This document shows, one piece after another, positions 9,769-17,828 of a stretch of 20,823 nucleotides of DNA. The number at the start of each line of letters is the position of its first letter. The stretch's first letter is position 1. The translations under genes and the position numbers were made by a program. Origin of the DNA: CAYRGQ01 sp964444885 (GTDB lineage Bacteria > Bacteroidota > Bacteroidia > Sphingobacteriales > Sphingobacteriaceae); contig CAYUIZ010000049.1 of the NCBI GenBank assembly GCA_964444885.1, forward strand, positions 1-20,823, given 5' to 3'. The notes below the pieces were generated by a model. That model did not search any database and was not told the DNA's origin. It saw only the letters and a list, made by a program, of their open reading frames with translations.

Positions 9769-12700
9769 ACTTGTTCGTTGTTTTCGATGATCCCAATCTC
9801 GTGCCTCACCGTTTGGCTCCCGACCAGCTGGGCATGCGATACCAGCACCGACCGAGCGCTGCTACCGGCTGCCTCCTCAATATCCGTCCGGATTTCGCGT
9901 ATTAAACCGTTTTCGTCACGGATGATGTGGTGCAGCTTAATTTTACTGAGGTAGTCGACATAAGGCCGTTCATCGATAAAATTGATGAGCGCGCTTTTAG
10001 CGATTTTACCTGCGTAGGAAAATTGAGCTTCCGGATCGTACGCCCACGGACATAGAAACCGTTCGATATCGATATTGAGCTGGTTGGCATAAAACACCTC
10101 GTCGAGCTGTGCATGGAACTTCACGTCAAATTCCAACTTGAGCTCTTCAAACTGCGGATTGCGCACATGTACGGTGACAAATGGATCTTTCAGCTTGTCG
10201 AGGTACTCCTGTATATCGACTAACAGGTTGACGGGCGAGTAGGGACGTAGGGGGTCTCCAAACACCGTGTTAGCCAGCAAGGGTGTGGGGATTACCGTAA
10301 CATGCCCGGGCAGATGTTCGCAAAATACTTGATGGCCGCCGCGCTCGTAAAACCCTGCGTGGTTAATGCACTTTACTTTGTACACTTCCGGAAACTGCTC
10401 GAGCACCAAATGCTCGTAGTCCCAGATAGTCACCGCGCGCTGCTTGTGGCGCAGGCGTTCGCTCACCCGCATGTAGAAGCGGGCGTCTGATTCGGCCGGC
10501 CTGCCGCCAAACGATGCGATGGGCTGCACGACCTGCTTAACGGCACTGTCTGGCGACAAAAGTTTCGTGATGGTACTTGCCGGCAACGGCTCGCGGAAAC
10601 CTACGCTTGCCGTTTGGACGAGGCCAGCCGACCCCGCCTGGGCCCGCACCGCTACCATCCGGCATACGGTATCCGTGTCCATCTGCACAGACGCTTTGAG
10701 CCAATGCAACCCCGGTTCCAGCCGCGTAGCCGCATTTGCCGCGTCCGCAGGCAGGCTGATGGTGACGATACCCGACCGGCTAAAGTTCTTGGTGCTGTCC
10801 ACCACATCTGCCTCATCGAACTCCCTCCATCGGTTAGCATGATCCAGATAATGCCAGCCTACCTGTCCTGTGGGCTTGAGGGGGTTGGCACTTCCTTCGG
10901 CTACTTCGAACAGGATCGACAGGGTGGTCGAAGCAACCGCGTCGGTCAGCCCAATGTACAAGGCGCCCGCATGAGGAAGCGGAGGTACAATCGGGGTGCC
11001 CACCTCTTCCGCGACAGCATACCCCAGTGGATGCACGTGGTAAAAGGTATGGTTTTCGGCTTCGAGCGGGAAGATAAGCGTATCCTCGGCTACGTAATCG
11101 ACTGAAAAGGCGTCGAGAACAATCTCTTTCGGCGTGGGAATATTTATCCCATCTACCTTGATCAGGCTCTTGAAAATCAGCTCCTGCCCAAGTAAGGCAT
11201 GTAGTTCGGCGGGCCACGGCTCCATAATGTTGAGCTGCCGGGTAGCCGGTGCAATGTCCATGGTGACGCCGGCTGCTGTACTGTTTTCCGGATCTATGGT
11301 CATAGCGAGTTTCTGTACCACCACCTCGCCAGCCGTGTCCTTCTTCTCCCCGACTTTCAGCAGGATTTGGTTCAGGCTGTCGTTGATCTTTTTGATATGC
11401 GTGTCAAGGGAGTAGGTCGAGTCTTGCAACCTAATCCGTATAAATCCCTCATGCGACTGCACGCTTAAATAATCGTTCGCACCGAAAGCCGTCTTGGCAA
11501 TTTTCGGCACGTTAGCACCACTAAAGGAAAGGCGATACCGCGAGGCTTCCGTTTGTTTAGTAGCAGGTAATGCCTGCCACGCTCCCCCATGCAGATACTC
11601 AACCGCGACAGTGGGGCCCACCAAACCGTTCACGTCCAGCCTCTTCAGTTTCTTTTGGAGGATTTCTTTACTGCCAATGTTAAAGCTGCATCCATACTTT
11701 GGGAAGTCGCCAAAGGGTTTGAACGGTTTGGCGCTATCTATCGTGCCGCTATCGTTGCTCAAGGCAAGGTTTTTCACACCTTTGACGTCTACCCCAATCG
11801 TTAAGGACACCATGCCGATTTCCATCAGCGCCTGGTAAGTCACCGCTGTGCTTGCCTGCTTGAAATAAGCGACCAGCAGGGGAAACGGCGTATCGAACCC
11901 GGAATCATGGATTTTCGCCGCATACGGCACGATAGGCGGGTCGCTGACATGCAGCGGAACGGTGAGTTCGAACTGGGAGGCGCCTACCGTGTATGTGGCT
12001 TCGGTCTCGTGTTCCCACCACCCGTCCGCACCCGTCATCCGGATCGTAAAAGGAAGGCTGACCAGCTCGCCTTCTTTCGCCGAAGAGGGCCTGGGAAGGG
12101 GGGAAGCGAAAACGAATCGAAGGGTGACGGTACGCGTACCTTCCCCCAAAAACAGCATATGCGAGGCGATGGCAAAACCCGCTCCGTCCGTCGGGGCCAT
12201 CCGTGTATTGCCAAAAGTAGCCCAGCTTTTATCCGGCGATGCGATGGGTTCTCCATGCCCGTCGGCGCTGGCCGCCTCAGGTGCCACCAACAGCCGTCCG
12301 TCCCGAAGCTGGGCCGCATGCAGTCTCGCCACTTTGGCTTTGTTCAGTACAACATCCTCGAGCAGGGCATACTGTCGCTCGGCGCCAGCACTGTCTTTTC
12401 CGCCTTTAAATAGGGTTCCTTTGGTCAGTTTATGCTGGCTGACTGCTTTCTGAAGCTCGAATGTCAGAAAGGCGGTGTCGGGTTTCGCCGGTTTATTCTG
12501 CAAGCGCAACACCTCTTTGTAGTAGAAGTCCAAATGCCGTTTGCCAAACTGGTTGAGGCTGTCTTGCGCATGTCCAAACAACTTTAAAAAGGCGAGGAAA
12601 AGGGCGTAGTGCGGTTCATGTCCACTAAATTCCGAAATGGATTTGGCGAAGCCTTTTTCGGCATTCTTGACGGCCAGCGATACGCCTCCGAGTAAGGCAC

Positions 12701-13388
12701 TGACCTGTCCGGCAAATACGTTATGGTGCGCCAAGTAATGGATCTTGTTCAGAATGTTGGTCGCCGGGAGCGCTATGTTCAACGTTTCGTCCGTAGCGTC
12801 GATAAGCGCCAAGTCGATAACAGCACCCGAATCAACGACATCAACGGGAGCGTCCGCATCGGTTTGACCATCACTAGCGAAAAGCGAAGGGTGCTCATGC
12901 TTCAAGTGCCGTAGCTTGCGGTAAGGGGAGGCAATCTTATTCGTCAAAACGTCGCAAATCGCCTGTCCTTGACCGTCCTGCCCGGAAAGAAAAACCGCTT
13001 GCGCGTCAACGGTCTTGACTAAACCATAGAGGAAATCAAATAGATACTTAAATTGCTTTTTGGCCTCCCTCCGGTTGCCGTCCCGGTAAGCTAGGTCGAT
13101 ATTTTTAAAGAGCTGCTTCTGATAGCGGTTGATTTCGTGCCCGTCTAGCGCCAAAAGCGAAGCCCAAGCCACGCTTATATCCTGTTGCATGAGCACTTGC
13201 CAATCACCATCCTGTTCGTTTTCAAGGTTGACGTAGCGGACGAACGAAGCATAGCGCTTCGCAAACAACACGAGATCCGAAAGCGACCGCTCGTCTACTT
13301 GGCTATACCCGGGCGACAGGGCTTCCAATCCGCGTGTCTTGGCGGTCAGGCCTTCTCTTGTGAGCGTATATTGGTCAGCGCATGCCAT
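9765..13388 (-). CDS. Baseplate J/gp47-type wedge protein (Afp11-like)
   Basis: 1207 residues. The recognisable J-type segment is near the C-terminus (about 972-1160): YMRVSERLRHKQRAVTIWDY, EQFPEVYKVKCINH, GHVTVIPTP, then DIQEYLDKLKDPFVTVHVRN, and FIDERPYVDYLSKIKL. The N-terminal 330 residues look mostly helical and the middle (about 330-960) mostly beta-rich, probably insertions that enlarge the baseplate. By family knowledge this is a core wedge component. It follows the gp25 gene by 11 bases and overlaps the Afp12-type gene by 4 bases. The start at 13388 is supported by the one strong Shine-Dalgarno sequence in the cluster. It is much larger than phage gp47-like proteins, consistent with the extended baseplate of Bacteroidota eCIS. 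Confidence 0.9.
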   Translation of the reverse strand: MACADQYTLTREGLTAKTRGLEALSPGYSQVDERSLSDLVLFAKRYASFVRYVNLENEQDGDWQVLMQQDISVAWASLLALDGHEINRYQKQLFKNIDLAYRDGNRREAKKQFKYLFDFLYGLVKTVDAQAVFLSGQDGQGQAICDVLTNKIASPYRKLRHLKHEHPSLFASDGQTDADAPVDVVDSGAVIDLALIDATDETLNIALPATNILNKIHYLAHHNVFAGQVSALLGGVSLAVKNAEKGFAKSISEFSGHEPHYALFLAFLKLFGHAQDSLNQFGKRHLDFYYKEVLRLQNKPAKPDTAFLTFELQKAVSQHKLTKGTLFKGGKDSAGAERQYALLEDVVLNKAKVARLHAAQLRDGRLLVAPEAASADGHGEPIASPDKSWATFGNTRMAPTDGAGFAIASHMLFLGEGTRTVTLRFVFASPLPRPSSAKEGELVSLPFTIRMTGADGWWEHETEATYTVGASQFELTVPLHVSDPPIVPYAAKIHDSGFDTPFPLLVAYFKQASTAVTYQALMEIGMVSLTIGVDVKGVKNLALSNDSGTIDSAKPFKPFGDFPKYGCSFNIGSKEILQKKLKRLDVNGLVGPTVAVEYLHGGAWQALPATKQTEASRYRLSFSGANVPKIAKTAFGANDYLSVQSHEGFIRIRLQDSTYSLDTHIKKINDSLNQILLKVGEKKDTAGEVVVQKLAMTIDPENSTAAGVTMDIAPATRQLNIMEPWPAELHALLGQELIFKSLIKVDGINIPTPKEIVLDAFSVDYVAEDTLIFPLEAENHTFYHVHPLGYAVAEEVGTPIVPPLPHAGALYIGLTDAVASTTLSILFEVAEGSANPLKPTGQVGWHYLDHANRWREFDEADVVDSTKNFSRSGIVTISLPADAANAATRLEPGLHWLKASVQMDTDTVCRMVAVRAQAGSAGLVQTASVGFREPLPASTITKLLSPDSAVKQVVQPIASFGGRPAESDARFYMRVSERLRHKQRAVTIWDYEHLVLEQFPEVYKVKCINHAGFYERGGHQVFCEHLPGHVTVIPTPLLANTVFGDPLRPYSPVNLLVDIQEYLDKLKDPFVTVHVRNPQFEELKLEFDVKFHAQLDEVFYANQLNIDIERFLCPWAYDPEAQFSYAGKIAKSALINFIDERPYVDYLSKIKLHHIIRDENGLIREIRTDIEEAAGSSARSVLVSHAQLVGSQTVRHEIGIIENNEQV

Positions 13389-13394
13389 GGTGTA

Positions 13395-13400
13395 TCTCCC
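13395..13400 (-). promoter_or_regulatory. Strong Shine-Dalgarno site before the Afp11-type gene
   Basis: On the minus strand GGGAGA lies 6 bases before the ATG at 13388 and begins at the last base of the TAG stop of the gp25-like gene. It is the only clear Shine-Dalgarno sequence I see in the cluster; the other starts are preceded by A-rich or unremarkable sequence. It supports the chosen start and may strengthen translation or re-initiation for this large baseplate protein. Confidence 0.6.
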
Positions 13401-13819
13401 TATTTATCGAGTTCAGTAGCTTCGTTGATGTAAAACGGATAGACGAAATTGAAACGTGAATTCGTCGCCCGAACCGTATATTCGATATACACGGTGATTA
13501 CTTCCCCCGAAGCATCCGTCTGTTCAATATTGATTTTTTCGACGCGTATGCGTGGCTCATGGTAGAGGATTGCGGTTTCGATTAGATCGATCATGTACGT
13601 TTTGAACGTGGTGGTGATCGGCTCGAAGACCATTTCCTCCAAGTTCAGTCCGTACGTAGGCTGCATTACACGCTCGCCCTTGCGGGTTGATAGCAAGATG
13701 TGCAGGCTACTGTTGATGTCAGCCACGTCGCTCTCCATTATCGTCCTGCCCGATGCGCGTTCAAACTGCGGCGGGAAGGCCCATCCAGTCCCCAAAAATG
13801 ATTTGTGTCTCTTGTCCAT
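13400..13819 (-). CDS. GPW/gp25-like baseplate protein (Afp9-like)
   Basis: 139 residues, the usual length for the gp25 family. It shows FLGTGWAFPPQFERASG near the N-terminus, then SDVADINSSLHILLSTRKGE and RVMQPTYGLNLEEMVFEP, the classic gp25 core including the ERVMQPTYG-type motif. In phages and T6SS, gp25/TssE-type proteins sit at the sheath-baseplate junction and nucleate sheath polymerisation; despite the family's lysozyme name they are structural. It lies between the PAAR gene and the Afp11-type gene, which follows by 11 bases with its Shine-Dalgarno sequence starting inside this gene's stop codon. Confidence 0.94.
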   Translation of the reverse strand: MDKRHKSFLGTGWAFPPQFERASGRTIMESDVADINSSLHILLSTRKGERVMQPTYGLNLEEMVFEPITTTFKTYMIDLIETAILYHEPRIRVEKINIEQTDASGEVITVYIEYTVRATNSRFNFVYPFYINEATELDK

Positions 13820-13871
13820 CTTGGTTTATCCACTTAGGTTAACTACTTCGTGTCTTCCGAGGGGCGACGCC

Positions 13872-14159
13872 TTAGCCGCCGATGAGCACCGTGGGGCACC
13901 CGAATGCGAGGGCACCTCCGTGGGCTGTCGCATCGCCTGTCCGTGCGGCGGGCAACCCGCCAATCAGAACGGAAGACGAACCGCTTATAATCGCGTTGGG
14001 GGGTCCGGCGCATACACATAAATCGCCCACGCGCGCAGCCGGCATTCCACCGATCAATACCGTCGGACACCCAGGCGGCGCAACCACCCCTCCTCCATGC
14101 GGATTCGGTGTCGCCATCGGACATATATGTGGGTCGCCAATGCGTGATGCAAAACTCAT
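13872..14159 (-). CDS. PAAR-domain spike tip protein (Afp10-like)
   Basis: 95 residues, glycine-rich, with the PAAR pattern repeated: PTVLIGGMPAARVGD at about 32-46 and SVLIGGLPAARTGDATAHGG at about 63-82, ending in CPTVLIGG. Cys and His residues (DPHIC, LCVCAG, TAHGG, FGCP) could bind the metal that stabilises the cone in this family. It caps the VgrG trimer and sharpens the tip that pierces the target membrane. The protein stops right after the PAAR fold: there is no C-terminal toxin or extension. It follows the spike gene by 37 bases. Here PAAR precedes gp25, the reverse of the Afp9-Afp10 numbering. Confidence 0.95.
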   Translation of the reverse strand: MSFASRIGDPHICPMATPNPHGGGVVAPPGCPTVLIGGMPAARVGDLCVCAGPPNAIISGSSSVLIGGLPAARTGDATAHGGALAFGCPTVLIGG

Positions 14160-14196
14160 TTTTCTGGTATTTTCCGTCCGTAGACGTGCAGTAACC

Positions 14197-15966
14197 TTAA
14201 TTAATCTTGACTATTGACCCCTGAATGTCCACCATGCCGCCGCCTTTCACCTTTGCCGTAGCGCCTCCGTCGATCGTGACGGTACCGCTGCTTTTCAGCT
14301 CGGCCGAACCGTTCGCTTCCATCGCTAATTCCATCGCTTTTAACCCGATTTTGCCGGTGGCCTCCAGCAGGAGATCCCCACTCGTTTTGACGACGATGCC
14401 GCTGCTGTCCATCACCATGCTATTCTGCCCATCATCGATGACAATCTCTCCGGCGTTGTCGTCCAGTGTGACATGCCGCCCGCCCGGTGTTTCGATGACG
14501 ATGCTTTTGTCGCCGTCGTTGATTGTGATCTTGACCCCGTCGCGTGACACGTATCCCTTCTCGTTATTATCATCAGCCGCGTTGTAGGGCGTAGGCTTGG
14601 CACTGCTATGCAGCATTCCAATGATAACGGGGTGGCGTGCGTCACCGTCTACAAATCCGGCCACCACTTCATCGCCTATTTCGGGGCGGAAGAACGTGCC
14701 CCGGCCATTTCCGGCGTCCAGCGTGGCCACCCGTGCGAAAATGCCTTCACTCGTAGCTTCGATGACGGGAAAAAAGATTTTTACGCGCCCTTCCCCTTTC
14801 GGGTCAATGATGTCCGTCACTACCCCTACCTGAAGTCCTTCCATATAGGAAATGGTGCCGTGCGCTGCCGGGACGAGGTCTGGCCGCACCCGCTCAGCAA
14901 AGAAGCGTTCATCGCCGCCCAGTTCTGCCGTCGTAAACCAGCTGCCGTCCTCCACGTGATGGACGACCGCTGCGACAAAGGCTTTGCCGTTAAAATGGGC
15001 GCCCACGCCTTCGATATTGATAAATGAGCCTGGTACCACGGCCACATTTCCGGGGAATTTAACCGTCCCCTTAATTTTCGACCGGACCTGCCGGGCTTTT
15101 TTTGCGTTCGCGAGGCCCTGCTGTTCAGCATTAGTCAGAGGAACCGAGGAGCGCATCTCGTACGGCTGGCCAGCCACCTGGGCCAGCTCGCCAACGGTCA
15201 GCCTCCCGTGCCCACCGGCACTGTCGCCCTCACCCGACACCGGCTGCACCTCTTGGTCCGTATAGTTCCAGGTGAACGTTTCCAGCGCAGTGTGCTGCCG
15301 TCGCGCGTCCAGTTCGGTATCCAGTTCAAAGATGTCCCGGCCATAACGCAGGTCTACCGTAGCATCCGCACTAGCATCAACAGCCTTAATTGCGACGCCG
15401 TCCGGGCCAGCGAAACAATGCAGTCCGTTGCTATCTGCTCGGCTCAGTATAAAGTCCCAGTCCGACACCTGCGCTTGCAGCAATTGCTCGTGTATGACGC
15501 TTGTGTGGGCCACTGTAACCTGTCGCAAGCCACTATCGGCCAGCACGCTGCCAATCAAGTCGCTGTCGGACATCGATTCGTAATGCCTACTCTTCTTACC
15601 GACGGTCAGTTTCACGGCTTCATGCTTGCAAGCCACCCGAAGACGGGAAGCGCCTCCCCTAATCGTATGCCGAATACCGACAATGATTCCCTTAAAAACT
15701 GTCTGGCTATCCCTGTCGAAACCGAGCTTGACTTCAACGTGCTTGCCGGGCACGAACGTATCCGAGTCGCTCACAGCAAACTCTGCTGTGGCTACATTGC
15801 CATCCAATATCGTAAGAATCGCCTCGGATATGCGGTCAATCTCATGAACGACCTCGATATGAGATACCGCAATCGTATTGGGCAGCTCGTTGGCGGCCGA
15901 CAGCGTGGCGTCATCCCCCACAAGCACGTGGTAGCTCACTAAACCGGTATGCGGGTTTGGTACCAT
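14197..15966 (-). CDS. VgrG-like spike protein (gp27-gp5 fusion, Afp8-like)
   Basis: 589 residues. The N-terminal 1-370 form the gp27-like hub, with SDWDFILSRADSNGLHCF at about 167-184. An OB-fold gp5-like domain follows at about 377-456 (GVVTDIIDPKGEGRVKIFFP, then RPEIGDEVVAGFVDGDARHP). The end, about 470-589, consists of short beta repeats rich in D, G, I and V (ITINDGDKSIVIETPGG, VTLDDNAGEIVIDDGQ) that should build the triple-stranded beta-helix needle. The protein ends at KIN directly after the needle, so there is no effector extension; PAAR binds at that end. It begins 4 bases after the LysM protein's stop. In the assembled particle it forms the trimeric hub between the tube and the tip. 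Confidence 0.95.
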   Translation of the reverse strand: MVPNPHTGLVSYHVLVGDDATLSAANELPNTIAVSHIEVVHEIDRISEAILTILDGNVATAEFAVSDSDTFVPGKHVEVKLGFDRDSQTVFKGIIVGIRHTIRGGASRLRVACKHEAVKLTVGKKSRHYESMSDSDLIGSVLADSGLRQVTVAHTSVIHEQLLQAQVSDWDFILSRADSNGLHCFAGPDGVAIKAVDASADATVDLRYGRDIFELDTELDARRQHTALETFTWNYTDQEVQPVSGEGDSAGGHGRLTVGELAQVAGQPYEMRSSVPLTNAEQQGLANAKKARQVRSKIKGTVKFPGNVAVVPGSFINIEGVGAHFNGKAFVAAVVHHVEDGSWFTTAELGGDERFFAERVRPDLVPAAHGTISYMEGLQVGVVTDIIDPKGEGRVKIFFPVIEATSEGIFARVATLDAGNGRGTFFRPEIGDEVVAGFVDGDARHPVIIGMLHSSAKPTPYNAADDNNEKGYVSRDGVKITINDGDKSIVIETPGGRHVTLDDNAGEIVIDDGQNSMVMDSSGIVVKTSGDLLLEATGKIGLKAMELAMEANGSAELKSSGTVTIDGGATAKVKGGGMVDIQGSIVKIN

Positions 15967-15970
15967 CGCG

Positions 15971-16681
15971 TCATTTTTCTAACGGTGGGAAATACAATGT
16001 CGTGCCTGTCCGTACCTGCCGAAAACTGTCCAACCCATTATGTGCGGCCACGTCGGTGTAATATTGGGTTCCGCCGTAAATATCGTGGCTCATCAGGTCG
16101 ATGCGGTCAGTTTCACGAAACAAGCGTTCGTGGGTGATATCGGGACTTTGGTTATTTCGGATCGCTTCCTGGAGCTGCGCGTCCAGGCTTTCGGAAAAGG
16201 TACACTTCGCCGTCGCGCGGATCGGCCGTCCTTTGCTGTTGAAAAGCTTGTATTGGATGTCAATCTGGCGCAATACCCCCTTAAACAATAGCGTCCCCCA
16301 GTGAATTTTTAGGTAAAAGGGCTGGTGGGTAGCACTGTTGTAAGTAAATTTAGACCGAAATTCCGCAATCTGTTCCTCTACCGACTTGGGTTCGGGTGCG
16401 CCGACACCGGTCGCCATGTCCATCAAGGCACCGCTTCTAACAACGCCCGTCCCGTCAAAAATCAAGTCAAACGTGATTTGCTTTGGCTCAATACAGACAA
16501 AGTTTTTTCGTTCCGCAATAGCACCGGGCGCCTGGTCGTCGGTGTACTGGATTCGGTAGTTCCATTGATAGGTCTCCGGATTGATCAAGGCGCTGTACTT
16601 AAGCCCGGGCGAACGCCGCTCGTACGCGGCATCGTCATAAGCCTCGATGTACAGTTTTTCGTTGGATGACAGGTCAAACAT
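15971..16681 (-). CDS. LysM-containing tube-baseplate adaptor (Afp7-like)
   Basis: 236 residues. Most of the chain (about 1-180) is a tube-initiator-like fold, with YSALINPETYQWNYRIQY and a segment around ITFDLIFDGTGVV. The last ~55 residues (RETDRIDLMSHDIYGGTQYY to TGTTLYFPP) form a LysM-like module of the kind seen in phage gp53 and Afp7. In phages this module joins tube and baseplate; it does not need to bind peptidoglycan. The ATG shares one base with the stop of the upstream 57-residue gene (TGATG) and the VgrG gene follows after 4 bases, so the three are surely one transcription unit. Length and position match Afp7-type proteins. Confidence 0.9.
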   Translation of the reverse strand: MFDLSSNEKLYIEAYDDAAYERRSPGLKYSALINPETYQWNYRIQYTDDQAPGAIAERKNFVCIEPKQITFDLIFDGTGVVRSGALMDMATGVGAPEPKSVEEQIAEFRSKFTYNSATHQPFYLKIHWGTLLFKGVLRQIDIQYKLFNSKGRPIRATAKCTFSESLDAQLQEAIRNNQSPDITHERLFRETDRIDLMSHDIYGGTQYYTDVAAHNGLDSFRQVRTGTTLYFPPLEK

Positions 16682-16854
16682 CAGCGTTCGGTTTTGCGAT
16701 TTATCTGGTGAAGCACTTGTTCGGCTACTTCTTTCGTTAATTCTTTCTTCAGGCGCTTGAGCGCCTGCTCATCGATTGCGAGTTGGCCGGCGGCGGGGTC
16801 TCCGGTGGGCGAAACCACCGCACGGACCACCAGCTCCCTAATTACTACTGGCAT
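16681..16854 (-). CDS. Small DUF5908-type eCIS protein (Afp6-like)
   Basis: 57 residues. It begins MPVVIRELVVRAVV, the pattern of DUF5908 proteins of Bacteroidota eCIS, then has a short variable linker and an amphipathic charged helix (about 30-55, LKRLKKELTKEVAEQVLHQI). It fills what would otherwise be a 180-base gap between the second tube gene and the LysM gene. Its stop TGA overlaps the next ATG by one base, and its start lies 11 bases after the upstream stop. An ATG a few bases further upstream is out of frame and stops at once, so 16854 is the start. Its position matches Afp6. The molecular role is not established; a small baseplate or assembly factor is plausible. Confidence 0.82.
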   Translation of the reverse strand: MPVVIRELVVRAVVSPTGDPAAGQLAIDEQALKRLKKELTKEVAEQVLHQINRKTER

Positions 16855-16865
16855 ACGTACATGGA

Positions 16866-17363
16866 TTAGATACTGACACTGACGGAGCCCACGGCATTGC
16901 CCGCCATGGAGAACGCCGAGTCTACACTGATAATGTTAAAATACTGGTAGCTTAGGGTTATCGATTCGACCACAACGGCGCTTTGTTCGGCATTAAAACT
17001 AGACAGCGACCACTTCTTGGGAATAGCGTTCACGACATACCAAGCCTGAATGGGCTCATGGCGGTCGTTCAGCAACATAACGATGACGTTTACCGGGTCA
17101 AACACAAAATTCTCCAGGGCGTTTTTGCACCACGTCAAAATCCCTGATCCGACAAACATCCCGCGCTTCAGCTCCAGGTCGGCATAGGTCGTCCGCACGG
17201 GCAATTCCCATGTAAAGCGATTCTGTCCACCCTCTTTCACCGATTCCATCTCCATGGTCATCTCCAGGCCGCCGACTTCCTGAAACCGGAAGTCAGCCGG
17301 CGTTTGCGGCGTGAGCTCGAAAGCCACGGAAAAATGGAAGCCGACGGGCGGATAGACAAACAT
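16866..17363 (-). CDS. Second inner-tube protein (Afp5-like, tube initiator)
   Basis: 165 residues of the gp19/Hcp-like tube family: YPPVGFHFSVAFEL at the start, then FQEVGGLEMTMEMESVKEGG, LELKRGMFVGSGILTWCKNA, VIVMLLNDRHEPIQAWYVVN, and VVVESITLSYQYF. It diverges from the first tube protein in the loops and carries a hydrophobic, Ser/Val-rich tail (about 145-165). In Afp and PVC the main tube protein makes the stack and a paralogue such as Afp5 joins tube to baseplate; by order this is that paralogue. Its ATG overlaps the upstream TAA by one base (TAATG), implying coupled translation. Confidence 0.92.
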   Translation of the reverse strand: MFVYPPVGFHFSVAFELTPQTPADFRFQEVGGLEMTMEMESVKEGGQNRFTWELPVRTTYADLELKRGMFVGSGILTWCKNALENFVFDPVNVIVMLLNDRHEPIQAWYVVNAIPKKWSLSSFNAEQSAVVVESITLSYQYFNIISVDSAFSMAGNAVGSVSVSI

Positions 17364-17797
17364 TAGCCTTCGTTTTGTATGGTTAACCCTTCGTGTGCCA
17401 ACTCGATGGTTTCTATCGCCACCTCATTGCCGGACGCGTTAAGGTCCGTTGATTGTACTTTCAACGGCCACGCGTTCTTGATTTTCCAAACGACAACCGG
17501 TTCATGCGCTTCATTGAGGAGCGAAATGACGATATCCCGGCGTTCAATGGTATTCAAGGCGACGGTATTCCACCATTCGTAGAAGTCATTGTCGCCTCGA
17601 AAAACCCCTCGCTTCATGGTGATGTTGGAAAAGCTTTGCAAGCCTGGCATTTTAATTTTGTGGTACTCGGGGCTCGCGCCGTCGCGGTATTCAATGGCCT
17701 CCATCGAAACTTCCAAGCCGGAAACTTCGCTGAAACCAATTTTCGCTCCACCCCAGTCTACTAGGAAATGGAACTTCGGAAGTGGGTAATTTGACAT
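17363..17797 (-). CDS. Main inner-tube protein (Afp1-like)
   Basis: 144 residues, typical for T4 gp19-like tube subunits of eCIS. Conserved pattern: YPLPKFHFLVDWGGAKIGFSEVSGL, EYRDGASPEYHKIKMPG, ITMKRGVFRGDNDFYEWWN, ISLLNEAHEPVVVWKIKNAW, and IETIELAHEGL at the end. It should hexamerise and stack to form the rigid tube that the sheath drives into the target; cargo would sit in the lumen. It lies 31 bases after the sheath gene, with A-rich sequence but no Shine-Dalgarno before the ATG. As the most abundant particle protein along with the sheath, it should be expressed at high level, but I see no separate promoter. Confidence 0.94.
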   Translation of the reverse strand: MSNYPLPKFHFLVDWGGAKIGFSEVSGLEVSMEAIEYRDGASPEYHKIKMPGLQSFSNITMKRGVFRGDNDFYEWWNTVALNTIERRDIVISLLNEAHEPVVVWKIKNAWPLKVQSTDLNASGNEVAIETIELAHEGLTIQNEG

Positions 17798-17828
17798 GGG
17801 ATTGTTTTTAGCGTGTACAATTCAATGG

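Noticed and set aside
15208..15942. 244-codon open frame on the plus strand
   Set aside because: It is a shadow of the VgrG-like spike gene, which has full family motifs in the opposite frame.
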